From contig NZ_AZGA01000057.1 of assembly GCF_001436375.1 (NCBI RefSeq), positions 57,221 through 121,220 of the forward strand: DNA of 64,000 nt, in the 5' to 3' direction. Below the pieces are notes generated by a model. That model saw only the letters and a program-made list of their open reading frames with translations. It was not told the origin of the DNA and did not search any database. This DNA is from Agrilactobacillus composti DSM 18527 = JCM 14202. Its GTDB lineage: Bacteria > Bacillota > Bacilli > Lactobacillales > Lactobacillaceae. This document shows, one piece after another, positions 9,802 to 17,893 of this stretch. Every line of letters starts with the position of its first letter. The stretch's first letter is position 1. A program made the translations under genes and the position numbers.

Positions 9802-11025
9802 TTGTTAGATCGACGTAAACCTATTTCAATTGCCGAAGCCCAAGCTAAACTAGCTGAGCTGACTTTTTCTTACAAAACTGAAACTTTGCCCATTGCCTGG
9901 GCCAATCACCGCGTCTTAGCTCAAGCCGTCTTAGCCCCGGATGAATTCCCTAACTTCCGCCGCTCCGGTTACGATGGCTATGCCATCCGCGCTGAAGATG
10001 ACCACGATTTACCCCAGACCTTTAAAGTCATGGGCGAAGTCCAAGCCGGGGCCGTTTATAACCGGCCCCTGGGCTATCATGAAACTGTCCGGATCATGAC
10101 TGGGGCTGCAGTCCCTAGTAATGCCGGCAAAGTCATCATGTTAGAACAAAGCCGCCCAGTTGAAGGCCACCCGGATGAAATCAACTTGGTAATCAGCCCT
10201 GATGTGAACAATATCACCGAAATCGGGGTTGAATTCCACCAAGGGGATACGTTGATCCCCGAAAATACCGTTTTAAATCCTGGCCACATCAGCCTATTGA
10301 CCGCCTTAAATGTCCAAGAAGTGGTGGTCTACCAACGACCCCAAGTAGGCATTATCACCACCGGGACCGAAGTATTGGCCCCCGGTGCCCCCGCTGAACC
10401 TGGGAAAATCTACAACAGTAATGGCGCCTTACTACAAGGCTTAGTTCAAGAAGCCGGCGGCCGGATCATTGCCCAGACCCAAATTGAAGATGATTACGAT
10501 TTGCTATTAGAAAATCTCAAAACCATGGCCAAGGACTGCGATTTGATTCTTACCACCGGTGGGGTCTCTGTGGGGGATTTTGATTTCTTAGCCATCGCGG
10601 CCAAGTCTTCTCAAAAATTGTTATTTAATAAATTGAAAATGCGGCCCGGTAGTGTCACCACTGGCTTCATCTTTGAAGACACGCCGATCATGGCCTTATC
10701 TGGTAACCCCGGTGCTTGTTTCACGGGCTTTTATCTCTTTGCTGAACCGCTATTGCGCAAGCTGGGCCATGAAGCCAGCCGAGTGCAAGCCGTAACGGCC
10801 ACCTTAGCCAAGCCTTATGACAAAACCAACGGCTATGACCGGATTTTGCGGGGAACTTATTATCAAAAAGACGACCACTATTTTGTGGAATTAGTGGGCA
10901 GTGACCAATCTGGGGCTCTGGGTAATTTAGGGTCAAGTACTTGCCTCTTTAAGATCCCCAGCAGCAACAAACCCATCCCGCTGCACAGTGAGGTGTCCAC
11001 ATGGCTCTTACCTTACAAGTGGTAG
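9802..11025 (+). CDS. moeA: Molybdopterin molybdenumtransferase
   Basis: 407 residues from TTG 9802 with an AAAGGAG ribosome site. MoeA inserts molybdate into adenylated molybdopterin. Typical motifs are [10 protein letters not shown] near residue 52, the MPT-binding region IITTGTEV near 188, [11 protein letters not shown] near 250 and [13 protein letters not shown] near 297. The 3' end overlaps the next gene by 25 nt. Together with moaB it covers the last common steps of cofactor synthesis needed by NarG and the formate dehydrogenase at 28-30 kb. Confidence 0.95.
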   Translation: MLDRRKPISIAEAQAKLAELTFSYKTETLPIAWANHRVLAQAVLAPDEFPNFRRSGYDGYAIRAEDDHDLPQTFKVMGEVQAGAVYNRPLGYHETVRIMTGAAVPSNAGKVIMLEQSRPVEGHPDEINLVISPDVNNITEIGVEFHQGDTLIPENTVLNPGHISLLTALNVQEVVVYQRPQVGIITTGTEVLAPGAPAEPGKIYNSNGALLQGLVQEAGGRIIAQTQIEDDYDLLLENLKTMAKDCDLILTTGGVSVGDFDFLAIAAKSSQKLLFNKLKMRPGSVTTGFIFEDTPIMALSGNPGACFTGFYLFAEPLLRKLGHEASRVQAVTATLAKPYDKTNGYDRILRGTYYQKDDHYFVELVGSDQSGALGNLGSSTCLFKIPSSNKPIPLHSEVSTWLLPYKW

Positions 11026-11990
11026 GCTTTAAAAACAGTGGTAAAACCAGCACCATCCTAGATTTTTTGGCCGTGGCCCAGGCAAAGGGTTTAAAGACAG
11101 CTGTGATCAAACACGATGATCATGACCTAGCTGATTTAGACCAGCCCAAAACCGATACCAGCCGCTTCAAAGCCGCTGGGGCCACTACCTTAGTCTTACA
11201 AACAAATGCAGAACTATTTCTCCGCCAAGCCCAACCGGCCACCCTGCCCCAGCTGATCACCGCTGTGGTGCCCAGTGATACCCAATTGGTGTTAATTGAG
11301 GGCTTTAAAACCGCGGCCTATCCCAAAGTTGTCCTAATGCGCCCGGGCGATACCAGCGACCCGAATTTAACAGCGGTGGCGGCCCAGGCCAGTTTAGCAA
11401 AAATGCCCCAAACTGAGGATTTCCGTACCAGTGCTAAGCGCAAAGCTTGGTTTACCCACTGGCTTAATCAAAGAAAAGAGGATTTTGCGATGTCTGAACA
11501 AGATAAATTGACCCACTTCAATGCCCAAAACCGCGCTAAGATGGTGGACGTCACCAATAAATCCATCACTAGCCGCCAAGCAACTGCCGTTGGCACCATT
11601 ATCATGCAACCCGAGACCCTCGAGCGGATCCACGCTGGTAAGGTTAAAAAAGGGGATGTGTTAGCGGTGGCCCAAGTCGCCGGTATCATGGCTTCTAAAA
11701 AGACCAGTGAACTCATCCCCATGTGCCACCTGGTCCCTTTGACTGGGGTGGATATCAGTTTTAAAGACAATGACAAAGACGCCATCACCGCTGAAGTGAC
11801 TGTGAAGACTAAAAATGTCACCGGGGTGGAAATGGAAGCCCTGGTGGCTTGTCAAACCGCCCTATTGACTATCTATGACATGTGTAAGGCCATGGATCGG
11901 GGCATGCGGTTGACCAATTGCCATTTAGTGGAAAAAATGGGTGGTAAAAGCGGCCATTTTATCTATCATAAACAAAAGGACTCAGAATAA
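11001..11990 (+). CDS. MobB-MoaC fusion (with possible internal MoaC start)
   Basis: 329 residues with two recognisable halves in one frame. Residues 1-160 resemble MobB, a GTP-binding helper of MGD synthesis, with P-loop GFKNSGKTS and the motif LVLIEGFK. Residues 164-329 are a complete MoaC, the cyclic pyranopterin synthase partner, with MVDVTNKS, the [12 protein letters not shown] segment and KAMDRGM. An in-frame ATG at 11490 begins exactly at the MoaC domain and has an AAGAGG ribosome-like site 8 nt upstream. The locus could therefore yield both a fusion and free MoaC. It starts inside the end of moeA. Confidence 0.88.
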   Translation: MALTLQVVGFKNSGKTSTILDFLAVAQAKGLKTAVIKHDDHDLADLDQPKTDTSRFKAAGATTLVLQTNAELFLRQAQPATLPQLITAVVPSDTQLVLIEGFKTAAYPKVVLMRPGDTSDPNLTAVAAQASLAKMPQTEDFRTSAKRKAWFTHWLNQRKEDFAMSEQDKLTHFNAQNRAKMVDVTNKSITSRQATAVGTIIMQPETLERIHAGKVKKGDVLAVAQVAGIMASKKTSELIPMCHLVPLTGVDISFKDNDKDAITAEVTVKTKNVTGVEMEALVACQTALLTIYDMCKAMDRGMRLTNCHLVEKMGGKSGHFIYHKQKDSE

Positions 11991-12004
11991 AAGGAGCTTT
12001 ACCC

Positions 12005-12268
12005 ATGGCAACTAGCAACCCCAGCGACATGACCAGTGGTGACTTCCAGCGCTTGTTACAAATCGCTTTAAGTGACCTGGCCATTCGCCGGACCCTTATG
12101 GAAAACCACATAGCTGATTTATCAGCTCAACCCCGTTCCCTAGAACGGGATGCCGAAATTGAACACAGCGATATGCAAGTCCAGCGTATCGCCGCAGATT
12201 ACCGTCACTATCAACAATTCGTAGATCCTACCCTGGCCAAGAAAATCGACATTGATTATGAAAATTAA
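12005..12268 (+). CDS. Small unknown protein between moaC and nreA
   Basis: 87 residues, hydrophilic, mostly predicted helical, with a strong AAAAGGAG ribosome site before ATG 12005. I recognise no family. It is rich in charged residues (for example RSLERDAEIEHSD), has no cysteine and no membrane segment. It lies in the same direction 14 nt after the mobB-moaC stop and 22 nt before nreA, so it is almost surely co-transcribed with both. A role in Mo-cofactor handling or Nre signalling is inferred from position only. Confidence 0.75.
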   Translation: MATSNPSDMTSGDFQRLLQIALSDLAIRRTLMENHIADLSAQPRSLERDAEIEHSDMQVQRIAADYRHYQQFVDPTLAKKIDIDYEN

Positions 12269-12290
12269 TCTGTCGTGAAGGAGGTTGAAA

Positions 12291-12719
12291 ATGGTGGACC
12301 CCGTGCAAGAAAATAATTATGAATCCCTTGTGGAAGAAATCTATCAAATGTCGCACTATGACTTTGTGGGCATCGCCTTGCAAAATTCTGACGCTTTAGG
12401 TCAAATTAAATGGCGCTATGTTCGGGGCAACACCAGCCAACGTTACCAACGCATCGTCTTGCGTAATGGCTTAGGTATCGCTGGATTAGTCCTGCGCACT
12501 GGCCAGCCCTTTTATGACAATGACTTGAATCGCAAACCCCAAGACTTTATGTATACCCCCATCACCGTCGTGGAAAAATTGACTTCAGCCGCCGCTATCC
12601 CCCTCTTAAGCGCTGATCATCAACAGGTCACCGGTGTGTTATTGGCCGGTTATCGACACGGCGAAAACGTTTCACATGAAACTATCAGTAATTTGCGGTA
12701 TTATTTAAGAAGAGCGTAA
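12291..12719 (+). CDS. nreA: GAF-domain nitrate receptor
   Basis: 142 residues, a single GAF domain. In staphylococci NreA binds nitrate and modulates the NreB kinase, so nitrate and low oxygen are read together. The start is ATG 12291, with AGGAGG ending 6 nt upstream; the in-frame TTG at 12285 touches the ribosome site and is unlikely. Motifs include the central IVLRNGLGIAGLVLRTGQPF and TSAAAIPLL, typical of GAF folds. The assignment rests on the GAF fold plus the adjacent nreB and nreC. Confidence 0.85.
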   Translation: MVDPVQENNYESLVEEIYQMSHYDFVGIALQNSDALGQIKWRYVRGNTSQRYQRIVLRNGLGIAGLVLRTGQPFYDNDLNRKPQDFMYTPITVVEKLTSAAAIPLLSADHQQVTGVLLAGYRHGENVSHETISNLRYYLRRA

Positions 12720-12784
12720 TTTTCGCGCGTTTTAATTTGCCCAAAAGCAAATTCTGATCTAAGTATGACGAGGGGGTATTTGTT

Positions 12785-13837
12785 ATGCTTGAAGTTTCAA
12801 ACTGGATTATGCAAAATTTTAGTCATGCCAGTGATGCCATGTTGATTTTTCAAGATGACCAATTATTGATCATGAACGATTTGGCGCAAAATTTGTTGGA
12901 CCAAACAGACGTGGACACCAACTATTTGCAACAACTCGTTTTAACATATTTGAAGCGCAACAGTAATGAGTCTGATGACTGTTTTAACTGTGCCATTAAG
13001 AATCAATTGTCTGATATTACCATTCCCCTTACCATCAATTCCGATGGTAAGGAGCCGTTATCTTATTCCTTGATTCACCGTCAATTGTCCAGTCACGAAA
13101 ATGTTTATTCCATCACTTTAAAAAGTGCGGACGCCCGGGAGCGTTTGGACCAATTGTCCGTGCAGCACTCCTTGATCCAATATATCAATCGCGCCCACGA
13201 AGATGAGCGCAAACAAATTTCCGAAGATTTACACGACTCCATTGCCCAAGGGATCTTTACGGCCATTATGGGCATCAGTCGCTTAGTCAGCCAGCAAACC
13301 ACTGCCAGTAAAACAGACTTCGCCCAACAAGGTGACTTGATTCAAAATCAATTGCGGGAAGTCTTAAATGAAGTCAAGGGCATGGCACTAGACCTGCGGC
13401 CATCGGCTTTAGATGACTTAGGCCTAGTCCCGGCTTTAAAGACCTTGATTCAGCGCCTACAAGAAAATACTGGCATCCAAATTACCTTCATTAACCGCTT
13501 GAAACCAGATATCACTATCCCCAACGACATTGCCATCGTCATCTACCGCATCGCCCAAGAGGCCATGAGTAACGCCATTAAACATGCGGATACCGATGAG
13601 ATCACCCTGTTATTATTAACCCACGATAAGGGTGTATCTTTAGAGGTCATTGATACGGGCAAAGGCTTTGATGTGGCCAAAATGAACCAGCCCAACGGCC
13701 GTTCCTTGGGATTGTTGAATATGAATGAACGGGTCAAGGCGTTAAACGGCGTCTTTACGCTGGAATCAAAAATCGGCGAAGGTACTTCCGTCAAAGTTGA
13801 ATTCCCAGTGATTTCTGCGCATTTGGAGGTAAGCTAG
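12785..13837 (+). CDS. nreB: Oxygen-sensing histidine kinase NreB-like
   Basis: 350 residues, soluble: an N-terminal PAS-like region (about 1-115), a HisKA_3 dimerisation helix with ERKQISEDLHDS (phospho-acceptor His150) and a C-terminal HATPase (EAMSNAIKHA near 260, VIDTGKGFD near 295, GLLNMNERV). NreB senses oxygen with a cysteine-ligated [4Fe-4S] cluster. Here only Cys66 and Cys69 (CFNC) are present in the whole protein, whereas characterised staphylococcal NreB uses four cysteines. It follows nreA by 65 nt and precedes nreC by 1 nt. Confidence 0.9.
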   Translation: MLEVSNWIMQNFSHASDAMLIFQDDQLLIMNDLAQNLLDQTDVDTNYLQQLVLTYLKRNSNESDDCFNCAIKNQLSDITIPLTINSDGKEPLSYSLIHRQLSSHENVYSITLKSADARERLDQLSVQHSLIQYINRAHEDERKQISEDLHDSIAQGIFTAIMGISRLVSQQTTASKTDFAQQGDLIQNQLREVLNEVKGMALDLRPSALDDLGLVPALKTLIQRLQENTGIQITFINRLKPDITIPNDIAIVIYRIAQEAMSNAIKHADTDEITLLLLTHDKGVSLEVIDTGKGFDVAKMNQPNGRSLGLLNMNERVKALNGVFTLESKIGEGTSVKVEFPVISAHLEVS

Positions 13838-13838
13838 C

Positions 13839-14492
13839 TTGAATAAAATATTAATCGCCGATGATCATGCCATTGTCCGCAATGGTCTGTCTTTTTTGTT
13901 GAACCAACAGCCTGACTTTGAAGTGGTGGACCAAGCCGCTGATGGCAACCAAACTTATATGAAAGTGGAGCAAAATCCCGTGGATATCCTGGTCATGGAC
14001 TTGTCCATGCCACCTGGCGAAAGCGGTTTAATTACTACTAAACGCATTCACGACCACTTCCCCAACGTCAAAATTGTTATTTTATCCATGCACGAAGAAG
14101 AAGAATATATCCGCCAAGCCCTGCAAAACGGCGCTAGTGCTTATATCCTCAAAAGCTCGCCAGACTCTGAGTTATTGACGGCTTTAAACAAGGTCACTTA
14201 TGACCAAACCTATTTAGATAGCAATATCCGTCTATCCGAGGAATCGGCGGAGGCCATCAATTCTGGGGATAACGAGTTGAATTTGAAAGAATACAACGAC
14301 TTGTCCAACCGGGAGAAAGAAGTTTTACCCCTAGTGGCCCTGGGCTATTCCAACAAGGAAATTGCCAAGCAGCTATTTATATCTGTTAAGACGGTGGAGG
14401 CCCACAAGGCCAACATCATGAAAAAATTAAAGACGAAAAATCGGGCGGAATTGATCCAATACGCCATTCATCATCACTTGATAGAATTGTAA
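13839..14492 (+). CDS. nreC: NarL/LuxR-family response regulator NreC-like
   Basis: 217 residues from TTG 13839, ribosome site TTTGGAGG. The receiver domain has the acidic pair in LIADDH, phospho-acceptor Asp54 in LVMDLSMPPG, and Lys in ILKSS. The C-terminal LuxR helix-turn-helix reads LSNREKEVLPLVALGYSNKE. By homology it is the transcriptional activator of nar genes under anoxia and nitrate. Likely targets here are the divergent region at 8052-8262 and possibly the formate dehydrogenase/pnt region. No narK transporter follows it in this window. Confidence 0.92.
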   Translation: MNKILIADDHAIVRNGLSFLLNQQPDFEVVDQAADGNQTYMKVEQNPVDILVMDLSMPPGESGLITTKRIHDHFPNVKIVILSMHEEEEYIRQALQNGASAYILKSSPDSELLTALNKVTYDQTYLDSNIRLSEESAEAINSGDNELNLKEYNDLSNREKEVLPLVALGYSNKEIAKQLFISVKTVEAHKANIMKKLKTKNRAELIQYAIHHHLIEL

Positions 14493-14494
14493 TT

Positions 14495-14547
14495 AAAAAA
14501 CATCCCCGGATCAGCGGTTTGGCTGGTTTTGGGGATGTTTTTTTGGA
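14495..14547 (+). terminator. Terminator of the nre operon (copy A)
   Basis: Inverted repeat AAACATCCCC ... GGGGATGTTT followed by a T-run, directly after nreC. A 53-bp near-identical copy (one difference) occurs at 14924-14976. Confidence 0.88.
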
Positions 14548-14558
14548 TTGGTCTTAAA

Positions 14559-14720
14559 TTACTTATTTAATGGACCCAAGTCTAATATAGCAGTGCCAAG
14601 CGCCAGGATAAAAGCTTTTCCGCGGGAATTATCTTTTCGAAATGTTCTGTAGTAGTAACTGGTTAAGTAGCCTAGCAGCAGAACTATGAAAATGGCAATG
14701 CCGATAAATACTGTTTTCAT
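14559..14720 (-). CDS. Small single-pass membrane protein, unknown
   Basis: 53 residues starting MKTVFIGIAIFIVLLLGYL, that is one hydrophobic helix (about 3-19) then a basic, polar tail (YYYRTFRKDNSRGK). A purine-rich AGGGTGATAG stretch precedes ATG 14720, and a TATAAT-like block lies upstream on the minus strand near 14787. It is flanked by the two copies of the nre terminator. No family is recognised; expression is not proven. Confidence 0.45.
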   Translation of the reverse strand: MKTVFIGIAIFIVLLLGYLTSYYYRTFRKDNSRGKAFILALGTAILDLGPLNK

Positions 14721-15022
14721 CTCTATCACCCTAAATTCTACTTTTCCGAGGGGCCATGCAATGTCATATCCGTTATTTTTTCACATTATAATTCGGACTT
14801 GCTAAGAAAGTAAAGCGCTTTGACTGCAGTTGTAGAAAAAGTAAATCGGAAATAACTGCGGAAAATTTTTGCCATCAAATGGACGTAAATACCATCAATC
14901 ATCATTAGATAGCATCGTAATGCAAAAAACATCCCCGGATCAGCGGTTTTGCTGGTTTTGGGGATGTTTTTTTGGACAAGAGCTGCGCGTTTGATAGTTT
15001 GCTATCTTACCATTATGATAGT
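14721..15022. other. Non-coding stretch with degenerate nreC 3' end
   Basis: AT-rich, no convincing ORF. The last part before 14924 (CCATCAATCATCA ... GATAGCATCGTAAT) resembles the final codons of nreC at about 14463-14493, and is followed by the second terminator copy. This suggests an old duplication of the nreC tail plus terminator. Confidence 0.5.
14924..14976 (+). terminator. Duplicated nre-type terminator (copy B)
   Basis: Same stem-loop as at 14495-14547 with one base difference in the loop region. No plus-strand gene precedes it now, so it is probably a duplication relic. It can still terminate read-through. Confidence 0.75.
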
Positions 15023-15375
15023 ATTTCAATTCACGCAACTACAAGAGTTGCGACTAAACATCCTGATTATTCTTGGCGAAGGCGCCTTTATTTCAATTCA
15101 CGCAACTACAGGAGTTGCGAGGGCCTTATCTGTCTCATTCACGGTTTTTGCGATTTCAATTCACGCAACTACAGGAGTTGCGCTCCACCGCGATGCGGTT
15201 ATTTAGCCTTATTTTAGATTTCAATTCACGCAACTACAGGAGTTGCGATAAAAACGGTGAAATAAGTACTAAACAATATAAATTTCAATTCACGCAACTA
15301 CAGGAGTTGCGCTCCAAGATCAAGCCGACCGGCACCAGTTCCGGTATTTCAATTCACGCAACTACAGGAGTTGCG
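15023..15375 (-). CRISPR. Orphan CRISPR array, six repeats, type I-C-like
   Basis: Six 30-bp repeats begin at 15023, 15090, 15153, 15218, 15282 and 15346, with spacers of 37, 33, 35, 34 and 34 bp. Five repeats are identical; the one at 15023 has a single change (ACAAGAG for ACAGGAG). Read on the minus strand the repeat begins CGCAACTCC and ends GTGAATTGAAAT, with a CGCAACTCC/GGAGTTGCG-type stem, matching the type I-C repeat form. The degenerate repeat at the left end and the AT-rich sequence to the right put the leader on the right. No cas gene lies nearby. Apparent ORFs here are repeat translations. Confidence 0.95.
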
Positions 15376-15540
15376 GCCTAGATATAGGGTATTTAATACT
15401 AACACGGTCACATTTAGTAGCTTATTTATATTTTAACTTATTTAGCCTAATATTGTCATGTTTTTTGATTATAAAACCATTTTTTTAGTGCGAATGTCTC
15501 GGGATATCTATGATCAACCTCGGTTCGCACTTTTGGCTAT
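15376..15540 (-). promoter_or_regulatory. Probable CRISPR leader
   Basis: AT-rich 165 nt adjoining the conserved end of the array. It holds an inverted repeat AGTGCGAA (15487-15494) / TTCGCACT (15524-15531), a feature I recall from type I-C leader regions. Transcription would run leftward into the array. cas1/cas2 would normally lie to the right but are absent; a hydroxyacid dehydrogenase is there instead. Confidence 0.6.
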
Positions 15541-15576
15541 CTTCTATCCAGCGAAAGAAAAATCTAATAGAATAAC

Positions 15577-15618
15577 AACTCAAAAAACAGCGTATAATGT
15601 CTACGCTGTTTTTTGAGC
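15577..15618. terminator. Terminator after 2-hydroxyacid dehydrogenase
   Basis: Inverted repeat CTCAAAAAACAGCG / CGCTGTTTTTTGAG just beyond the stop of the minus-strand gene at 15629; A/T runs on both sides make it usable in both directions. Confidence 0.82.
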
Positions 15619-15628
15619 TGTCTGTTCT

Positions 15629-16591
15629 TCAGGAGACCACATTTTTAGGTGTTTTTCCTAAATAACTATCCAGATTATCCAACGCAATATCCAACAGACG
15701 TTGGCGGGTTTCAGTTGGCGCCCACGCGATATGGGGCGTAATATAACAATTTTTGGCTTGCAGCAAAGGATTGTCCGGTAAAATAGGCTCTTCAGAAACT
15801 ACATCTACCCCGGCAGCATAAATTTTACCGGTATTTAAGGCATCAGCCACGGCTTGTTCATCTATTAAACCACCTCGGGCCGTATTGATGAGGATAACGC
15901 CATCCTGCATTTTTTGGATGGCGGTTTGATTGATCATTGCCGTGGTTTCGGCCGTTTGTGGCACATGCAGGCTGATAATGTCTGCTTGAGCGTATAACGT
16001 GTCCAAGTCCACCTGGGTCACCCCAGCGGGTAGGTCGTTTTTCGGGCGGTGATTATAAAAAATCACTTTCATCCCCATGGTTAAGGCGATAGCGGCCACA
16101 GCTTGGGCAATGCGGCCATAGCCCACTAACCCCATGGTTTTACCACTGAGTTCTATTAACGACCGCTTCCAAAACGTAAAGTCCGGACTGCTAGCCCATT
16201 CACCGGCATGGACGGCATCGTTATGTAAGCCCACTTGATTGGCGATTTCCAATAATAATGCAAAGGTAAACTGCGCCACCGCATAGGTACCATAAGCCGG
16301 GATATTGGTCACTGTGATGCCTTGGGCTTTAGCCGCGGCTAAATCAATAATGTTATAGCCCGTCGCTGTGACGCCGATGTAGCGTACTTTGGGGAGCTTT
16401 GCTAAAATCTGTTTATCCAAAGGTACTTTGTTATCCAGTACAATCTCTGCATCCCCGATCCGCCGCAAAATCTCTTGGGGATCGTCATAAGGGGTCCGGT
16501 CATAAACCGTCACCTCACCAAATTTTTCAAAAATATCCCAGTCTAAGTCACCGGGATTTAAGCCATGACCATCTAAAACTACAATTTTCAC
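15629..16591 (-). CDS. D-isomer-specific 2-hydroxyacid dehydrogenase
   Basis: 320 residues from GTG 16591 with an AAGAGGCGG ribosome site. NAD(P)H-dependent oxidoreductase resembling glycerate dehydrogenase/hydroxypyruvate reductase. Rossmann motif LVGYGRIAQAV is near residue 148. The catalytic Arg is in NTARGGLIDE near 236, Glu in VSEEP near 263 and His in TPHIAWAP near 286. It interconverts 2-oxo and D-2-hydroxy acids; the exact substrate cannot be read from sequence. It stands alone with its own terminator. Confidence 0.88.
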   Translation of the reverse strand: MKIVVLDGHGLNPGDLDWDIFEKFGEVTVYDRTPYDDPQEILRRIGDAEIVLDNKVPLDKQILAKLPKVRYIGVTATGYNIIDLAAAKAQGITVTNIPAYGTYAVAQFTFALLLEIANQVGLHNDAVHAGEWASSPDFTFWKRSLIELSGKTMGLVGYGRIAQAVAAIALTMGMKVIFYNHRPKNDLPAGVTQVDLDTLYAQADIISLHVPQTAETTAMINQTAIQKMQDGVILINTARGGLIDEQAVADALNTGKIYAAGVDVVSEEPILPDNPLLQAKNCYITPHIAWAPTETRQRLLDIALDNLDSYLGKTPKNVVS

Positions 16592-16626
16592 GTGATCCGC
16601 CTCTTTTTTTTAATTATTTTTAACCA

Positions 16627-17562
16627 TTATAAAGGATGATTGCCCAAATTTGCCAGCATCCAGTTTGCTAGATAGGCTTCCACCGCTGGCTTATCTTTTT
16701 CAAAAAATAATTCGTGGCGCAAATCTGGCCACTGTTTTTCCAGGACATTGACAAAGCCATCATGGGTCAAATTCTCTGCGATGGTCTTAGGTTCCTTGCC
16801 AAAGTCCCCCACCGCATCCAATTGGCCACTGGTGACCAAAATCGGGAAGTCCTTAGGCAGTTGCCGGTACCACTGCATTTTTTCCTGATCTGTGAGTAAG
16901 GTAAACAACGTGAGAAAACCATTGGTGGTAAAGGTAAAGCCTAGCTTCGGGTCAGCCTCATAACGGGCCACCGAATCGGCATCACTGCTGAGCCAGGAGA
17001 AAAAGTCGTGGTGGTCAAAGCGGCGGCTATAGGGTCCAAAGGCAGCCGCATTTAAGAGGCGGTCCGGTTGGCGGCCGGTAATCCGCGCCTTTAAGCGAAT
17101 CAATGGCATTAGTGGTGGCAAAATTGGCGGCAGATAAACACTGCCCATGAGAATCAGGCCATGGACCGCATACCAGTGCTGGGCCATGTATAACGCCGCA
17201 ATGATCGACCCCATGGAATGCCCCAATAGGTAAATGGGAGTGTTCGGATAGTGGTCTTGCAGCTGTTGGGTCCGGGCATAGGTGTCCGCAATCAAATGTT
17301 CAGCGCCCTTAGGCCCAAAATAACCATATTCCTTGTCACTGCGCACAGCGCCCCCATGGCCCAAATGATCGTGGGTGGCCACTATAAAACCTTGGCTGGT
17401 AAAATACTCAGCCACCGGTTCATAACGCTGGGCGTATTCGGCCATGCCATAGACAATTTGTAAAATCGCCTTGGGTTTGACCCCCGTTTCGGGCAACCAG
17501 GTCACGGTGGGCAGGCGATGCTTGCCGTCACTAGATAAAAACGAATTAACTTCTGTCTTCAT
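16627..17562 (-). CDS. Alpha/beta hydrolase, monoacylglycerol lipase/lysophospholipase-like
   Basis: 311 residues. The nucleophile elbow GHSMGS lies near residue 113, with upstream VYGMAEYAQRYEP and HDHLGHGGA motifs of the serine aminopeptidase S33 (lysophospholipase L2-like) group. The start is ATG 17562, preceded by GGAGGTGGCAAA; an in-frame ATG at 17592 would place that ribosome site inside the gene. The protein lacks a signal peptide, so a cytoplasmic esterase or lipase is likely. Substrate unknown. Confidence 0.85.
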   Translation of the reverse strand: MKTEVNSFLSSDGKHRLPTVTWLPETGVKPKAILQIVYGMAEYAQRYEPVAEYFTSQGFIVATHDHLGHGGAVRSDKEYGYFGPKGAEHLIADTYARTQQLQDHYPNTPIYLLGHSMGSIIAALYMAQHWYAVHGLILMGSVYLPPILPPLMPLIRLKARITGRQPDRLLNAAAFGPYSRRFDHHDFFSWLSSDADSVARYEADPKLGFTFTTNGFLTLFTLLTDQEKMQWYRQLPKDFPILVTSGQLDAVGDFGKEPKTIAENLTHDGFVNVLEKQWPDLRHELFFEKDKPAVEAYLANWMLANLGNHPL

Positions 17563-17783
17563 TTTGCCACCTCCGTAGAGTAGTTTTGCCATAGAATCTT
17601 AGATACTACCAGATTAGCACTATCTTCATGGTACTAACTGTGTTGGTTGTTTGTCCAGAGATTCCGGCAGGATTATCACAAACTTCACAATTCAACAAAA
17701 TTAGTCAAACGATTGAAATTCTGGTATTATCCTAGATACATAGATACCACTTACTCAAAAATTAATCTAGGAGGATTTTGCGT

Positions 17784-17891
17784 ATGCCAGATTACCCATC
17801 AGACCACCCCACAAAACGTTTTGACCTAGGCACCATTGGTAGCAGTAATCCCTTAAGCGATTTGTTGGACTATATTGGAGGCAGTTTCTAA
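17784..17891 (+). CDS. 35-aa peptide ORF, candidate signal or leader peptide
   Basis: ATG 17784 has an excellent TAGGAGG ribosome site 8-9 nt upstream. The acidic, polar product begins MPDYPSDHPTKRF and ends SDLLDYIGGSF. It ends 2 nt before the histidine-kinase start, the position where peptide-pheromone genes sit in HPK10/LytTR systems. LLDYIGG resembles a double-glycine leader end, but only two residues follow. The GGAGGC encoding the glycines is also the ribosome site of the kinase, so the resemblance may be accidental. It may instead be a coupling leader. No AgrD-type cysteine is present. Confidence 0.6.
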   Translation: MPDYPSDHPTKRFDLGTIGSSNPLSDLLDYIGGSF

Positions 17892-17893
17892 AA

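Noticed and set aside
14949..15381. Three overlapping plus-strand ORFs of 81-102 codons with recurring ISIHATTGVA, FNSRNYRSC or QFTQLQELR peptides
   Set aside because: They are translations of the CRISPR repeats in three frames; no ribosome sites, and the spacers are unrelated.
17677..17710. CACAAAC and GTCAAAC before the 35-aa ORF as a LytTR site
   Set aside because: The spacing is 27 bp and the sequence differs from the three clear elements downstream, so autoregulation cannot be claimed.
17784..17891. Reading the 35-aa peptide as a classical double-glycine pheromone precursor
   Set aside because: Only two residues follow the GG, and the GGAGGC coding it is the kinase ribosome site. The spacing of hydrophobic residues also fits poorly.
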